From: MGR-bin208 sp043779285
GTDB lineage: Bacteria > Bacteroidota > Bacteroidia > Chitinophagales > Chitinophagaceae
DNA: 40,997 nucleotides
Direction of reading: 5' to 3'
Assembly (NCBI GenBank): GCA_043779285.1
Contig: JAYWEL010000138.1
Location: 1-40,997, forward strand
The notes beneath the pieces are model-generated. The model did not search any database. It saw nothing but the letters and a program-made list of their open reading frames with translations, and was not told where the DNA came from. This document shows positions 26,854-35,287 of this stretch, piece after piece (position 1 is the first letter of the stretch; each line of letters begins with the position of its first letter). The position numbers were made by a program, and so were the translations under genes.

Positions 26854-26873
26854 ATACTTTAAAATAAGTTGGG

Positions 26874-26881
26874 CAAATATA
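26874..26881 (-). promoter_or_regulatory. Bacteroidota -7 box for kbl
   Basis: TATATTTG on the minus strand, a perfect TAnnTTTG match, 20 nt before the kbl ATG. The -33 region has no exact TTTG. Confidence 0.55.
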
Positions 26882-27024
26882 AAGCACTCTGTATTCTTTC
26901 AGAAAATTGATCATTAAACGTTTATAAGGATTTTTTTTACCGGTAAATGGCAGGATACTAATGTGAACTGAGGCCTTTCCACACCATAAATTATTTTATT
27001 TCTTCTTCCTTCAGTTCCTATAGT

Positions 27025-27055
27025 TTATAAACCAATTTGTGTATTTGGTTTATAA
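27025..27055. repeat. Hairpin on the 3' side of the RAYT/IS200-like gene
   Basis: An 11-bp perfect inverted repeat, TTATAAACCAA (27025-27035) with its complement at 27045-27055 and a 9-nt loop. The word GTTTATAAG recurs at 27049-27057 and again near 27071, and a similar word lies near 26920. It is 40 bp beyond the transposase stop, where an IS200-type right-end hairpin would be. The rest of 26882-27094 shows only AT-rich sequence and a TTACCGGTAA palindrome near 26939. Confidence 0.5.
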
Positions 27056-27094
27056 GTAATTAATTTAAGTTTATAAGATCTGTTTCGCTGAGTT

Positions 27095-27536
27095 TCAATC
27101 ATCTTTTACAAAACTCCATCCATATTTTTCCATAAAGCCATTTATTTCATCCGAAAATGTTTTTTTTGAATGATGTGTTTCCTGGTTGTGAATATACTTT
27201 CTAACAGATTCAAGATGACTTTCGCTTACACCTACCACCCAATAATCATCTTGCCAGAAAAATTTCTCTCCAGTCAATTTGTTCTGATTAATCCAAAATG
27301 ATGATTCGCCTTTTATTAATTGCGCTACCTTACTTATGCTTTGTTCTTTGCCAAGTGAGATTAAGCAGTGTGCATGATCCTGATAACCATTTACACAGTC
27401 AAGCCAAATTTCTTTTTCTGTTGCATTTTTTTTGATGTGTTGAAAAACTGTTTTTCTTAATTCTGATGAATTTAAAAAGGGTTCTCTGTTTTTTTGTAGA
27501 GAATATCATGTGCATATAAACTCTTACCCAACTCAT
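27095..27536 (-). pseudogene. IS200/RAYT-type Y1 transposase with a one-base frameshift
   Basis: A single-strand (HUH/Y1) transposase of ~146 aa when repaired. It starts at ATG 27536 (MSWVRVYMHMIFSTK). After 15 codons, at a run of seven As (27489-27495), the frame must skip one base to continue NREPFLNSSELRKTVF. With six As the expected STKNREPFL of the family would read straight through. Downstream, the HUH motif DHAH is intact, as are FFWQDDYWVV and the catalytic Tyr in VRKYIHNQETHH, to the stop at 27095. Only one base disables it, so inactivation is recent, or transcriptional slippage or a sequencing error is involved. Palindromic repeats on both sides fit a REP-associated (RAYT) or IS200 context. 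Confidence 0.85.
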
Positions 27537-27625
27537 CAATTATTTTTTAAATATCTACTCTATAACAGTTTGGCTGTAACTTCATAATAACTCATCAATT
27601 ATTCTTAGAAATCTTTACTTTATGT
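27530..27625. repeat. Imperfect direct repeat at the 5' end of the RAYT gene
   Basis: AACTCATCAATTATT occurs exactly at 27530-27544 and 27589-27603, a 59-bp period, and similarity continues for about 20 bp after each copy. The first copy contains the transposase ATG on the minus strand. The second would give a second ATG with a short frame. This suggests duplication of the element's 5' end. Confidence 0.65.
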
Positions 27626-27712
27626 GGCTAAAGCCAATTGATTACTATTTCTCTTATCAGTTGCTTGAAAGCAACTGCAATAGATCCATTACAGTTTGGC
27701 TTTAGCCAACTG
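27625..27712. repeat. Cluster of REP-like hairpins beside the RAYT gene
   Basis: Three related palindromes: TGGCTAAAGCCA (27625-27636), CAGTTGCTT with AAGCAACTG (27658-27677, 2-nt loop), and CAGTTTGGCT with AGCCAACTG (27692-27712, one bulge). A fourth, weaker word (CAGTTTGGCTG) lies at about 27567-27577. The shared words (CAGTT, GGCT, AGCC, AACTG) mark them as one family. Confidence 0.75.
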
Positions 27713-27793
27713 AAAACAGTTTCTTCTCATTTTGCTTTAGCATCATTTATTTGCCCTGTCCTGCCAATAGATGGATACCAAAATAATGCTACC

Positions 27794-27811
27794 CCGGGAA
27801 AACTTTCCCGG
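27794..27811. repeat. Palindrome upstream of the sigma-factor gene
   Basis: CCGGGAAA (27794-27801) and TTTCCCGG (27804-27811) form an 8-bp stem with a 2-nt loop. A T-rich stretch follows on the plus strand. No plus-strand gene precedes it, so it is either part of the repeat cluster or a stray terminator. The remainder of 27713-27942 shows no gene or clear promoter. Confidence 0.55.
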
Positions 27812-27942
27812 ACTTTTCTTTTTATAAATTCTGAAAATGATACGGCGACATTCTATTTATTTTTTTGGTTTTTGTAACTTTTCCTTTCTCTATATCGTAT
27901 TACCTTCAAACACTTCGTTTTTAATTTTTATTAAGACTGTTT

Positions 27943-28428
27943 ATGACTGAAAAGGAATATAACGATTGTGTCAATTCTTATGCCGACAATATCTTCCGGT
28001 TTATCCTGAAAAATATCCGGCACGAAGAAGATGCAAAAGATATTGTACAATCAACTTTTGAAAAAGTATGGAAGGTTAGAGAGACCGTTGAATTTGAAAA
28101 AAGTAAATCCTTTTTGTTTACCGTGGCCTATAATCAGATGATTGACCATATCAGAAAAACAAAGCGAATTCAATTGAAAGAATCGTTCAATGAAAACAGC
28201 CGGATTCATGACCATCCGGTAAACAATGCAAAAAAGATTTTGGATGAAGCACTGAGCCGATTGAGTGAAATTCAACGTACGCTTGTTTTATTGAAAGATT
28301 ATGAAGGGTATAGTTATCAGGAAATTGGAGAAATAACCGCATTGAACGAAAGTCAGGTAAAAGTGTACCTGCACCGGGCAAGGTTGCAACTGCGGAATTA
28401 TTTAGTGAAACCTGAATATGTTATTTAA
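27943..28428 (+). CDS. ECF-type RNA polymerase sigma factor
   Basis: A 161-aa sigma-70 family regulator. Region 2 spans ~5-75 (NIFRFILKNIRHEEDAKDIVQ, then FLFTVAYNQMIDHIRK, covering -10 recognition). Region 4 spans ~105-155 (LDEALSRLSEIQRTLVLLKD, then YSYQEIGEITALNESQVKVYLHRARLQLR as helix-turn-helix). Its length and lack of regions 1 and 3 fit the ECF class. It is followed after 12 bp by an anti-sigma-like membrane protein and then an outer-membrane barrel. This order suggests the regulator controls this set. Its own promoter is not obvious. Confidence 0.93.
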   Translation: MTEKEYNDCVNSYADNIFRFILKNIRHEEDAKDIVQSTFEKVWKVRETVEFEKSKSFLFTVAYNQMIDHIRKTKRIQLKESFNENSRIHDHPVNNAKKILDEALSRLSEIQRTLVLLKDYEGYSYQEIGEITALNESQVKVYLHRARLQLRNYLVKPEYVI

Positions 28429-28440
28429 ACAGCACATGAA

Positions 28441-29535
28441 ATGAATTTAACCCGAAAAACATACGAAGAATATTTTTTGCTTTATACAGATAATGAACTT
28501 TCTGATATGGACAGAAAGATGGTGGAAGCTTTTGTTATAGAAAATCCGGATTTAAAACCAGAACTGAATCTTTTTTTGGCATCCAAATTTTCCATGGATG
28601 GCGAAATTGTTTTTAACAATAAGGAATCACTACTCAAAAAATCGGCATCAAATATCAACGAATCGAATTACGAATCTTACCAACTAACGTTTATTGACAA
28701 TGAACTTCCTGAAAATTTACGAAATGAGTTTTTACACTTTAATGCCCTGAACCCAACGGCACAATTAAACCTTGATCTATTATTTCAAACTAAACAGGAA
28801 GCCGATTTACAAATTGTTCATCCGGATAAAAACTCTTTACTTTCTCAAAATATGGGCAGAAGAAGAGTTGTTCCATTCATGCCTTATTGGATACGCATAT
28901 CTGTGGCTGCAGCAATTCTTTTTGCCATTAGCCTGCTTACTTTCAATCCATTCAAATCAAATCAATCAACAGCACTTGTTTCAAAAACAATATCTGGGAA
29001 TTTACTTACTAGCGAAAATAAAACTGCTTTGGTTGAAACTGTAATACCGGCTAAAGAACCTACGACTAACAATCGATCTGTTATACGTAAAAAGGATAAT
29101 CGGATAAATTCTATTATTGCTTCCTCCACAAATTTTATCGCAAACAATAATATTATCAACCCAACTGAAAATATGGATGTAGTTGTTTCAGCAAACAATC
29201 CAAATACTACTATTGATGAATTATTTCCGGTTAAGCAAATAAATAATCAATCCAATCTTACATTAAATACGGATGTTGCTATTTCTACAAATAACCCTGC
29301 CCAACAAATTATTTACAACTCCACTGTAACAAACTCATTAAAGGAAACGTATAATTCTCAAAGCACCGCAACAAACGAGTTCTTTATCAATCCATCAACC
29401 GATGATAATTCAAACAAATCGTTGCGGGGTATTTTTAGAAAAGCCACCCGGTATTTTGAAAAAACAACAAACATCAATGCAACCGATGGCGAAGACAAAT
29501 TGTTGATAGCCGGACTAGCTATCAACTTAAAATAA
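28441..29535 (+). CDS. Anti-sigma-like single-span membrane protein with an internal duplication
   Basis: A 364-aa protein directly after the sigma factor and probably its inhibitor. The cytosolic N-terminus contains a ~60-residue unit twice: first YEEYFLLYTDNELSDMDRK (from residue ~8), then YESYQLTFIDNELPENLRN (from ~80). Each unit ends in a lysine-rich stretch containing SLL. No zinc-binding His/Cys set of the ZAS type is present. One transmembrane helix follows (IRISVAAAILFAISLLTF, near 157-174). The remaining ~190 residues form an Asn/Thr/Ser-rich, low-complexity periplasmic part. Relatives are common next to ECF genes in Bacteroidota. The function is inferred from position. Confidence 0.78.
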   Translation: MNLTRKTYEEYFLLYTDNELSDMDRKMVEAFVIENPDLKPELNLFLASKFSMDGEIVFNNKESLLKKSASNINESNYESYQLTFIDNELPENLRNEFLHFNALNPTAQLNLDLLFQTKQEADLQIVHPDKNSLLSQNMGRRRVVPFMPYWIRISVAAAILFAISLLTFNPFKSNQSTALVSKTISGNLLTSENKTALVETVIPAKEPTTNNRSVIRKKDNRINSIIASSTNFIANNNIINPTENMDVVVSANNPNTTIDELFPVKQINNQSNLTLNTDVAISTNNPAQQIIYNSTVTNSLKETYNSQSTATNEFFINPSTDDNSNKSLRGIFRKATRYFEKTTNINATDGEDKLLIAGLAINLK

Positions 29536-29561
29536 TTCAACTTAAATTTAAAAACAAGATC

Positions 29562-30476
29562 ATGAAAAAAACATGGACCCTTAGCCTGGCTCTGCTTATT
29601 ACCCTTTTCAGTTTTTCCCAAACAGATACAACCGGAAAAAAACCTGGTAAAGAAAAAATGGATACGATTCGTATTGGCAATATTACCATCATCAACAAGG
29701 ATGATAAAGAAAAGGAGGATTCAACAACTATGAAAGAAAAAACCGATACAATAAAGGTTGGAGGAATCATCATCATCAATAAAAATGGAAAAGATAATAA
29801 TACATCTGTAAAAATAAGTGCCAAAAAAAGAGAGAATAAAGCATCCAATTTAAGAACCAACTGGTGGGTTTTAGATCTTGGTTTTACGAATTATAATGAT
29901 CAAACAAATTTTGCATCAACGGCAACCCAACAATTTGCTCCCGGAAGTAATGCAGATTGGTTTAAATTAAAAACAGCGAAATCAGTCAATGTAAATGTGT
30001 GGATTTTTATGCAACGATTAAACCTGATCAAACACGTTGTCAATTTAAAATATGGCCTTGGATCGGAGATGAATAATTACCGGTATCAAAACCCAATCGT
30101 TTATCAAACCAATCCTACAAAAATTGTAATGGATAATTCGACAAATTATAAAAAGAACAAATTAGCCGCACACTATTTAACCGTTCCAATGATGTTGAAT
30201 TTTAATTTCAACCCGGAAAAGAAAAAAGGATTCGGTTTCAGTGTAGGTGCCAGTGCGGGTTATCTGTATTCCAGTCGTCAAAAAACAATCACCGACACCG
30301 ATGGAAAAGAAAAAATAAAAGACGATTTTGATTTAAGACCATTTAAACTTTCCTATATCGGCGAATTACATTTAGGACCCGTAAAACTATACGGTTCAAT
30401 GGCAACAAAATCCATGTTTGAAAAAGGATTGGACCAAAAACCATATTCTATCGGAATCCGTTTCAGTAACTGGTAA
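29562..30476 (+). CDS. Outer-membrane beta-barrel protein of the sigma/anti-sigma operon
   Basis: A 304-aa exported protein. A signal peptide (MKKTWTLSLALLITLFSFSQ) is followed by two copies of a short motif, DTIRIGNITIINK (~32-44) and DTIKVGGIIIINK (~61-73), each ahead of a charged linker. From ~95 on, alternating aromatic beta-strands and the final aromatic residue (IRFSNW) indicate a PorT-like outer-membrane barrel of about eight to ten strands. It is 26 bp after the anti-sigma-like gene and in the same direction. It may be the envelope element monitored or adjusted by that pair; this is inference. Confidence 0.78.
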   Translation: MKKTWTLSLALLITLFSFSQTDTTGKKPGKEKMDTIRIGNITIINKDDKEKEDSTTMKEKTDTIKVGGIIIINKNGKDNNTSVKISAKKRENKASNLRTNWWVLDLGFTNYNDQTNFASTATQQFAPGSNADWFKLKTAKSVNVNVWIFMQRLNLIKHVVNLKYGLGSEMNNYRYQNPIVYQTNPTKIVMDNSTNYKKNKLAAHYLTVPMMLNFNFNPEKKKGFGFSVGASAGYLYSSRQKTITDTDGKEKIKDDFDLRPFKLSYIGELHLGPVKLYGSMATKSMFEKGLDQKPYSIGIRFSNW

Positions 30477-30557
30477 AACCGGATAAATAGAACTGCTGCC
30501 ATTATTGGGTTTGGTGAAAACTGAGTTATTTATTAAATTACGGTTATTAAATAAATA

Positions 30558-30968
30558 ATGATGAATTATAAAATCGAGGATATTGAAGGAATTGGTTCTG
30601 CATATGGACAACGATTGGAATCAGTTGGCATAAAAGACACCGAAAGTTTGTTAGTGCATTGCAGAACAAAAGAAGGCAGGCAAAATATTGTTCTACAAAC
30701 AGATATTCCTGAAACCTTGATACTAACCTGGGTAAACCATGCCGACCTGATGCGAATAAATGGAGTTGGTGGCCAGTTTGCCGAATTGCTGGAAGCAGCC
30801 GGCGTAGACTCTGTAAAAGAACTGGCACAGCGTAATGCTGAAAACTTATATACAAAAATGACTGAAGTAAATGACAGCTTAGGCCTAAGTGGCAGAACAG
30901 CTTCGTTGGATCAGGTGATGTATATGATTAATCAGGCGAAAAAATTAGATCCTATTATTACACACTAA
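30558..30968 (+). CDS. DUF4332 helix-hairpin-helix protein
   Basis: A 136-aa cytosolic protein made of two helix-hairpin-helix-like halves: IEGIGSAYGQRLESVGI (~9-25) and INGVGGQFAELLEAAGVDSV (~67-86). This is the architecture of DUF4332. Such folds often bind DNA non-specifically, but the function is unknown. ATG codons at 30558 and 30561 are both possible starts. It lies 81 bp after the outer-membrane gene and may be read with it. A terminator follows. Confidence 0.85.
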   Translation: MMNYKIEDIEGIGSAYGQRLESVGIKDTESLLVHCRTKEGRQNIVLQTDIPETLILTWVNHADLMRINGVGGQFAELLEAAGVDSVKELAQRNAENLYTKMTEVNDSLGLSGRTASLDQVMYMINQAKKLDPIITH

Positions 30969-30992
30969 CCAATAATTAATACAAATAAAAAG

Positions 30993-31026
30993 AAACCGGC
31001 TCCTTTGTAAAGTGAGGCGGTTTTTT
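30993..31026 (+). terminator. Terminator after the DUF4332 gene
   Basis: AAACCGGCTC (30993-31002) pairs with GAGGCGGTTT (31014-31023) with one mismatch, then a T-run. It ends the sigma-factor transcription unit. Confidence 0.75.
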
Positions 31027-31107
31027 ATTTGCAAACATCTCGTTAAAAGGTATTACCCTAAAAATATTTAATTACGATTATGCGTTTGAATAAATATCGC
31101 CTGTCAC

Positions 31108-31683
31108 ATGATCATGAAAACAATTTTATTATCCATCTCCCTTTTTTTTTTATCATCCAATTCTTTTATCAGCAACCCGTATCATACGGGAAAAAACAAT
31201 TCAGATAAACTTTCCGCATTACACATCGAGTTGAATCCTGTTGGAGAAGTTTATATGATTATTGACAAGTCGGATTATGAACTGCATGTGTATGATGAAA
31301 ATGGTTGGTTTGCTACTTACCCGGTTGTTTTCGGCAATAAAAATTTGGATGATAAAAAAATGGAAGGTGATAGAAATACGCCTGAAGGAGAATTCCATAT
31401 CAATGCTAAACGCATGCACACTAAGTGGCATAAGTTTATCAGTATTGATTATCCGAATGAAGGGAGTTGGCAAAAATTCAAAGAAAGAAAAAACCGTGGC
31501 GAGATTCCTTCATCTGCACGCATAGGTGGCGGAATAGGAATTCACGGAACCTGGCCGCATGAAGATTATCAAATAGACCGATATAATAACTGGACGCTGG
31601 GTTGCATCTCTTTAAAAAACGAAGACATTGATCATCTGTATGCTTATCTGAAAATTGGCACCCAATTAATTATCCGGAAATAA
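31108..31683 (+). CDS. L,D-transpeptidase (YkuD domain)
   Basis: A secreted enzyme, 191 aa, that makes L,D cross-links or attaches proteins to peptidoglycan. A signal peptide covers the first ~20 residues (ILLSISLFFLSSNSF). The YkuD domain runs from ~50 (YMIIDKSDYELHVYDENG) to the end. The catalytic motif is complete: IGIHGTWP (His) and, about 20 residues later, WTLGCISLKN (nucleophile Cys). It has GDRNTPEGEF, which is typical for the family. The frame starts at ATG 31108; the ATG two codons later (MKTILL) gives an equally good signal peptide. There is no LysM or other wall-binding domain. Confidence 0.9.
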   Translation: MIMKTILLSISLFFLSSNSFISNPYHTGKNNSDKLSALHIELNPVGEVYMIIDKSDYELHVYDENGWFATYPVVFGNKNLDDKKMEGDRNTPEGEFHINAKRMHTKWHKFISIDYPNEGSWQKFKERKNRGEIPSSARIGGGIGIHGTWPHEDYQIDRYNNWTLGCISLKNEDIDHLYAYLKIGTQLIIRK

Positions 31684-31711
31684 TTTTTCGAAAATCAGAA
31701 AACAGGAAGCT

Positions 31712-33637
31712 TTATGCAAGCATCCCATTCTTAATTTCTTCAACAATAGCCGGATCCAACAAAGTGGAAGTATCACCTAAATTGCCTGTTTCACCTTCTG
31801 CTATTTTACGCAGTATCCGTCGCATAATTTTTCCACTTCGGGTTTTTGGAAGGCCCGATACGAATTGGATTTTGTCGGGTTTTGCAATAGCACCGATGAT
31901 TCTTGTTACAGTTTGCAAAATATCTTTCCGCGTCATTTCATCATCCCCATGCTTTCCGGTATATATTACATATGCATAAATGCCCTGCCCTTTTATATCA
32001 TGCGTATAGCCAACCACGGCACTTTCCACAACTCCTGCATGCATGTTAATGGCATTTTCCACTTCGGCCGTACCAATCCGATGACCACTAACATTTAATA
32101 CATCATCCACTCTACCGGTTATCCGGTAGTTCCCATTTTCATCTCGATAGCAACCATCACCGGTAAAATATAAATTTTTGTATGTAGCAAAATAATTCAT
32201 CCGGCATCTTTCATGATCACCATAGGTTGTTCGCAACATGCCGGGCCATGGAAATGCAATGCATAGATTTCCATTTACCGCATTCCCTTCAATCAATTCT
32301 CCATTTTCGTCTACCAATACCGGTTGTATGCCAGGCAATGGCAACGTAGCATAAGTTGGTTTACCGGAAGTAATACCGGCCATATTTGAAATCAATATGC
32401 CTCCGGTTTCAGTCTGCCACCAGGTATCTACTATCGGGCATTTATTATTTCCAATGTGTTCATTGTACCAGTTCCAGGCTTCTTCATTGATTGGCTCACC
32501 TACCGTTCCCAATACTTTTAACGAAGAAAGATCTTTACCTTTCAATGGATCCAATCCAAAACTCATCAATGACCGAAGGGCTGTAGGAGCAGTATATAAA
32601 ATATTTACTTTATGTTTTTCGACGATATCCCAAAAACGACTGGCATCTGGCCAGGTTGGAATTCCTTCAAACATCAACGACGTGGCACCCGCACACAAAG
32701 GGCCATAAACAATATAACTGTGTCCCGTAATCCAGCCAATATCTGCCGTACAAAAAAACACATCACCGGGATTGTATTGAAACACATTGACAAAACTATA
32801 TGTCGAGTAAACCATGTATCCTGCACCGGTATGAACTACCCCTTTGGGTTTACCCGTACTGCCCGAGGTATACAATATAAATAAGGGATCTTCGGCATCC
32901 ATCTCTTCGGCAGGAAATTTTATTTCGCCATTTTTTTCCAGTTGCTCTTCGGCATATTGCATTTCATCCTCCCACCATACATCTCTTCCTTTTATCATGG
33001 AAACCGGAATTCTCGTTCGGGTAAACACAATTACTTTTTTTATTGATTTATTGCCAATGAGTGCATCATCAATGACCGATTTTAACGGGATTTCTTTCCC
33101 ACCCCGATAAGCCCCATCGCAGGTAATGATAAATTCGGCTTTGGCATCATCAAGTCTGTCTGCAATACTTTGTGCAGAAAATCCACCAAAAATAACGGAG
33201 TGAATGGCACCTATTCTTGCGCAACCCAACATTGCATAAGCCAGCTCCGGAACCATGCCCATATAAATACAAACCCGGTCGCCTTTTTTTACTCCATTAT
33301 TTATAAGCATTTGTGCAACCTGGCAAACCCGTTTGTGCAACCGGTTATACGTAACAATCCGGGTTCTTTCATGCGGATTATTAGGTTCCCAAATAATAGC
33401 CGGTTTTTCTCCCAGGGTTTCCAAATGCCGGTCAATGCAATTTTCAGTAATATTTAGTTTTGCATTTTTAAACCACTCCACTTGTGGGTCTGTAAAATTC
33501 CAATCAAGTACTTTATCCCATTTTTTTCGCCATTGAAAATGCTGTGCAACTCCAGCCCAAAACTCTTCGGGTTGATTGACACTTACCCGATGTGCTATTT
33601 CATATTCATCCTTACTTCTTATCTGATATGGATACAT
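31712..33637 (-). CDS. acs: Acetyl-CoA synthetase (AMP-forming)
   Basis: Activates acetate to acetyl-CoA through an acetyl-AMP intermediate; cytosolic. 641 aa from the preferred start. The ANL-family motifs are present: phosphate loop LYTSGSTGKPKGVVHT (~250-265), DTWWQTETGG (~400-409), YFTGDGCYRDENGNY (~490-504), and the C-terminal acetylation lysine in SGKIMRRILRK (~595-605). Trp in the DTWWQTE pocket fits acetate rather than longer acids. The frame can be extended to a TTG at 33664, but ATG 33637 (MYPYQIRSKDEY) is the natural start. It is divergent from an MHS-type transporter, so the 145-bp gap probably holds shared regulation for acetate use. Confidence 0.94.
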   Translation of the reverse strand: MYPYQIRSKDEYEIAHRVSVNQPEEFWAGVAQHFQWRKKWDKVLDWNFTDPQVEWFKNAKLNITENCIDRHLETLGEKPAIIWEPNNPHERTRIVTYNRLHKRVCQVAQMLINNGVKKGDRVCIYMGMVPELAYAMLGCARIGAIHSVIFGGFSAQSIADRLDDAKAEFIITCDGAYRGGKEIPLKSVIDDALIGNKSIKKVIVFTRTRIPVSMIKGRDVWWEDEMQYAEEQLEKNGEIKFPAEEMDAEDPLFILYTSGSTGKPKGVVHTGAGYMVYSTYSFVNVFQYNPGDVFFCTADIGWITGHSYIVYGPLCAGATSLMFEGIPTWPDASRFWDIVEKHKVNILYTAPTALRSLMSFGLDPLKGKDLSSLKVLGTVGEPINEEAWNWYNEHIGNNKCPIVDTWWQTETGGILISNMAGITSGKPTYATLPLPGIQPVLVDENGELIEGNAVNGNLCIAFPWPGMLRTTYGDHERCRMNYFATYKNLYFTGDGCYRDENGNYRITGRVDDVLNVSGHRIGTAEVENAINMHAGVVESAVVGYTHDIKGQGIYAYVIYTGKHGDDEMTRKDILQTVTRIIGAIAKPDKIQFVSGLPKTRSGKIMRRILRKIAEGETGNLGDTSTLLDPAIVEEIKNGMLA

Positions 33638-33782
33638 AAAAAACCGTTTATTTCCTGTAAACAAATTACAAAAAAGAAAAGTAAATATAGTTTCAAAACT
33701 TATTTTAAATAAAAGAATATAATTTACATTTTCAGAGACTCTGAACCGAGACTATTTTTTTATCAAAATTTTTCCTGAATAA

Positions 33783-35273
33783 ATGCCCGAATCCAACAAC
33801 ACATCAATCCATAAAGTGATCACTGCTGCTTCCTTAGGTACATTGATAGAATGGTATGACTTCTACATCTTTGGAAGCCTTGCTGTGATTATTGGAAAAC
33901 AATTATTTCCTGCAGACAGTGGTACTTCAGCCTTAATAAATACATTGGCCATTTTTGCTGCAGGCTTTATTGTAAGACCATTTGGAGCAATTGTATTTGG
34001 CAGGCTTGGCGATATGATTGGAAGAAAACACACTTTTTTGCTTACGCTTATTTTGATGGGTGGTTCTACCTTTATGATTGGGTTAATTCCCGGATTTTCA
34101 TCCATCGGATATTTTGCTCCGGCATTGGTGCTTTTATTAAGATTGGTGCAAGGGCTTGCGCTAGGAGGCGAATATGGCGGTGCGGCCACTTATGTTGCCG
34201 AACATGCCCCACCGAATAAAAAAGGATTTTATACCAGTTGGATTCAAACAACCGCCACCCTGGGTTTATTTCTTTCTTTAGGTGTTATCGTTTTTTTGAA
34301 ATCTTTTTTGGGTACCGAAAAATTTGAAGCATGGGGTTGGCGAATTCCTTTTTTAATTTCCATTGTACTTGTATTTATTTCATTTTATATCCGTATTAAA
34401 ATGAAAGAATCGCCCATGTTTGTACAATTAAAGAAAGAAGGAAAAACTTCTACTAATCCGTTGAAAGAAAGTTTTAGAAAAAAAGGAAACCTGAAATTGG
34501 TTTTATTGGCATTGTTCGGTGCTGTGATGGGACAAGGAGTTATTTGGTACACCGGTCAGTTTTATGCCCAATCATTTATCGAAAACACCTGTAAAATAGA
34601 GTTTAATGAATCGAGATATATTTTACTTTGGGCCATTGCTTTGGCTACGCCATTCTTTATTGTTTTCGGTTCTTTAAGTGATCGTTTCGGCAGAAAATGG
34701 ATCATGCTGGGCGGCATGTTGCTGGCCATAATTTTTTACCGACCCATCTATCAGAATTTTTTAGACAACAGTCATATTCCATCTCTGGCAGAAAATTCAA
34801 CGGTCATAAAAAAAACAAATATCTCTACCGCTGATCCAACCATTAATTCAGCAACAATTTCATTGTCGAATGGTTATTCATTTACTAAAACAATTACAAC
34901 CGATATTTCGACTTCCAATCAGAGTATTAAATACAGCAACATACAGCTACCAACAAAGACATTCAGTTGGTTTGTATTTCTTGTATTTGTTCAAATCCTT
35001 TTTGTGACGATGGTTTACGGGCCTATTGCAGCATTCCTGGTTGATTTATTTCCAACTAAAATCAGATACACCTCTATGTCATTACCATACCATATTGGCA
35101 ATGGTGTATTTGGAGGGTTGGTCCCATTTTTAGCCACATTAATCACCAGCTTTAAAGGATCGGATGCATTATCCGGTTTATGGTATCCTATCGGTGTAGC
35201 GTCTGTTTGTTTTTTGATAGGATTGATTTATTTAGATAATAATAAGTCAGATTCATCGCTTCTTGAAAATTAA
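33783..35273 (+). CDS. MFS transporter, metabolite:H+ symporter (MHS) family
   Basis: A 496-aa, 12-helix inner-membrane carrier for an organic acid or a similar metabolite. MHS landmarks: TAASLGTLIEWYDFYIFG at the N-terminus, the first cytosolic loop GRLGDMIGRKHTF (~75-87), LVQGLALGGEYGGAA (~120-134), the second loop SDRFGRKW, and FPTKIRYTSMSLPYHIGNG (~420-438). Between helices 8 and 9 is a ~60-residue Ser/Thr/Asn-rich loop (about 330-390) that should be exposed. It is divergent from acs and is followed after 14 bp by a small two-helix protein. This suggests uptake of acetate or a related acid; the substrate is not shown by sequence. Confidence 0.88.
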   Translation: MPESNNTSIHKVITAASLGTLIEWYDFYIFGSLAVIIGKQLFPADSGTSALINTLAIFAAGFIVRPFGAIVFGRLGDMIGRKHTFLLTLILMGGSTFMIGLIPGFSSIGYFAPALVLLLRLVQGLALGGEYGGAATYVAEHAPPNKKGFYTSWIQTTATLGLFLSLGVIVFLKSFLGTEKFEAWGWRIPFLISIVLVFISFYIRIKMKESPMFVQLKKEGKTSTNPLKESFRKKGNLKLVLLALFGAVMGQGVIWYTGQFYAQSFIENTCKIEFNESRYILLWAIALATPFFIVFGSLSDRFGRKWIMLGGMLLAIIFYRPIYQNFLDNSHIPSLAENSTVIKKTNISTADPTINSATISLSNGYSFTKTITTDISTSNQSIKYSNIQLPTKTFSWFVFLVFVQILFVTMVYGPIAAFLVDLFPTKIRYTSMSLPYHIGNGVFGGLVPFLATLITSFKGSDALSGLWYPIGVASVCFLIGLIYLDNNKSDSSLLEN

Positions 35274-35287
35274 AAAATTAAATACAT

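Noticed and set aside
27489..27495. Programmed -1 ribosomal frameshift in the RAYT gene
   Set aside because: The frame change needed is +1 (or -2), so a canonical -1 slippery heptamer cannot restore the reading frame.
27638..27877. Plus-strand 79-aa open frame
   Set aside because: It is built from the REP-like hairpins and low-complexity sequence, has no recognisable protein features and no promoter.
30526..30558. TTATTTATT hairpin reaching into the DUF4332 start codon
   Set aside because: The stem is purely A/T and weak; in this composition it is not convincing as a regulatory structure.
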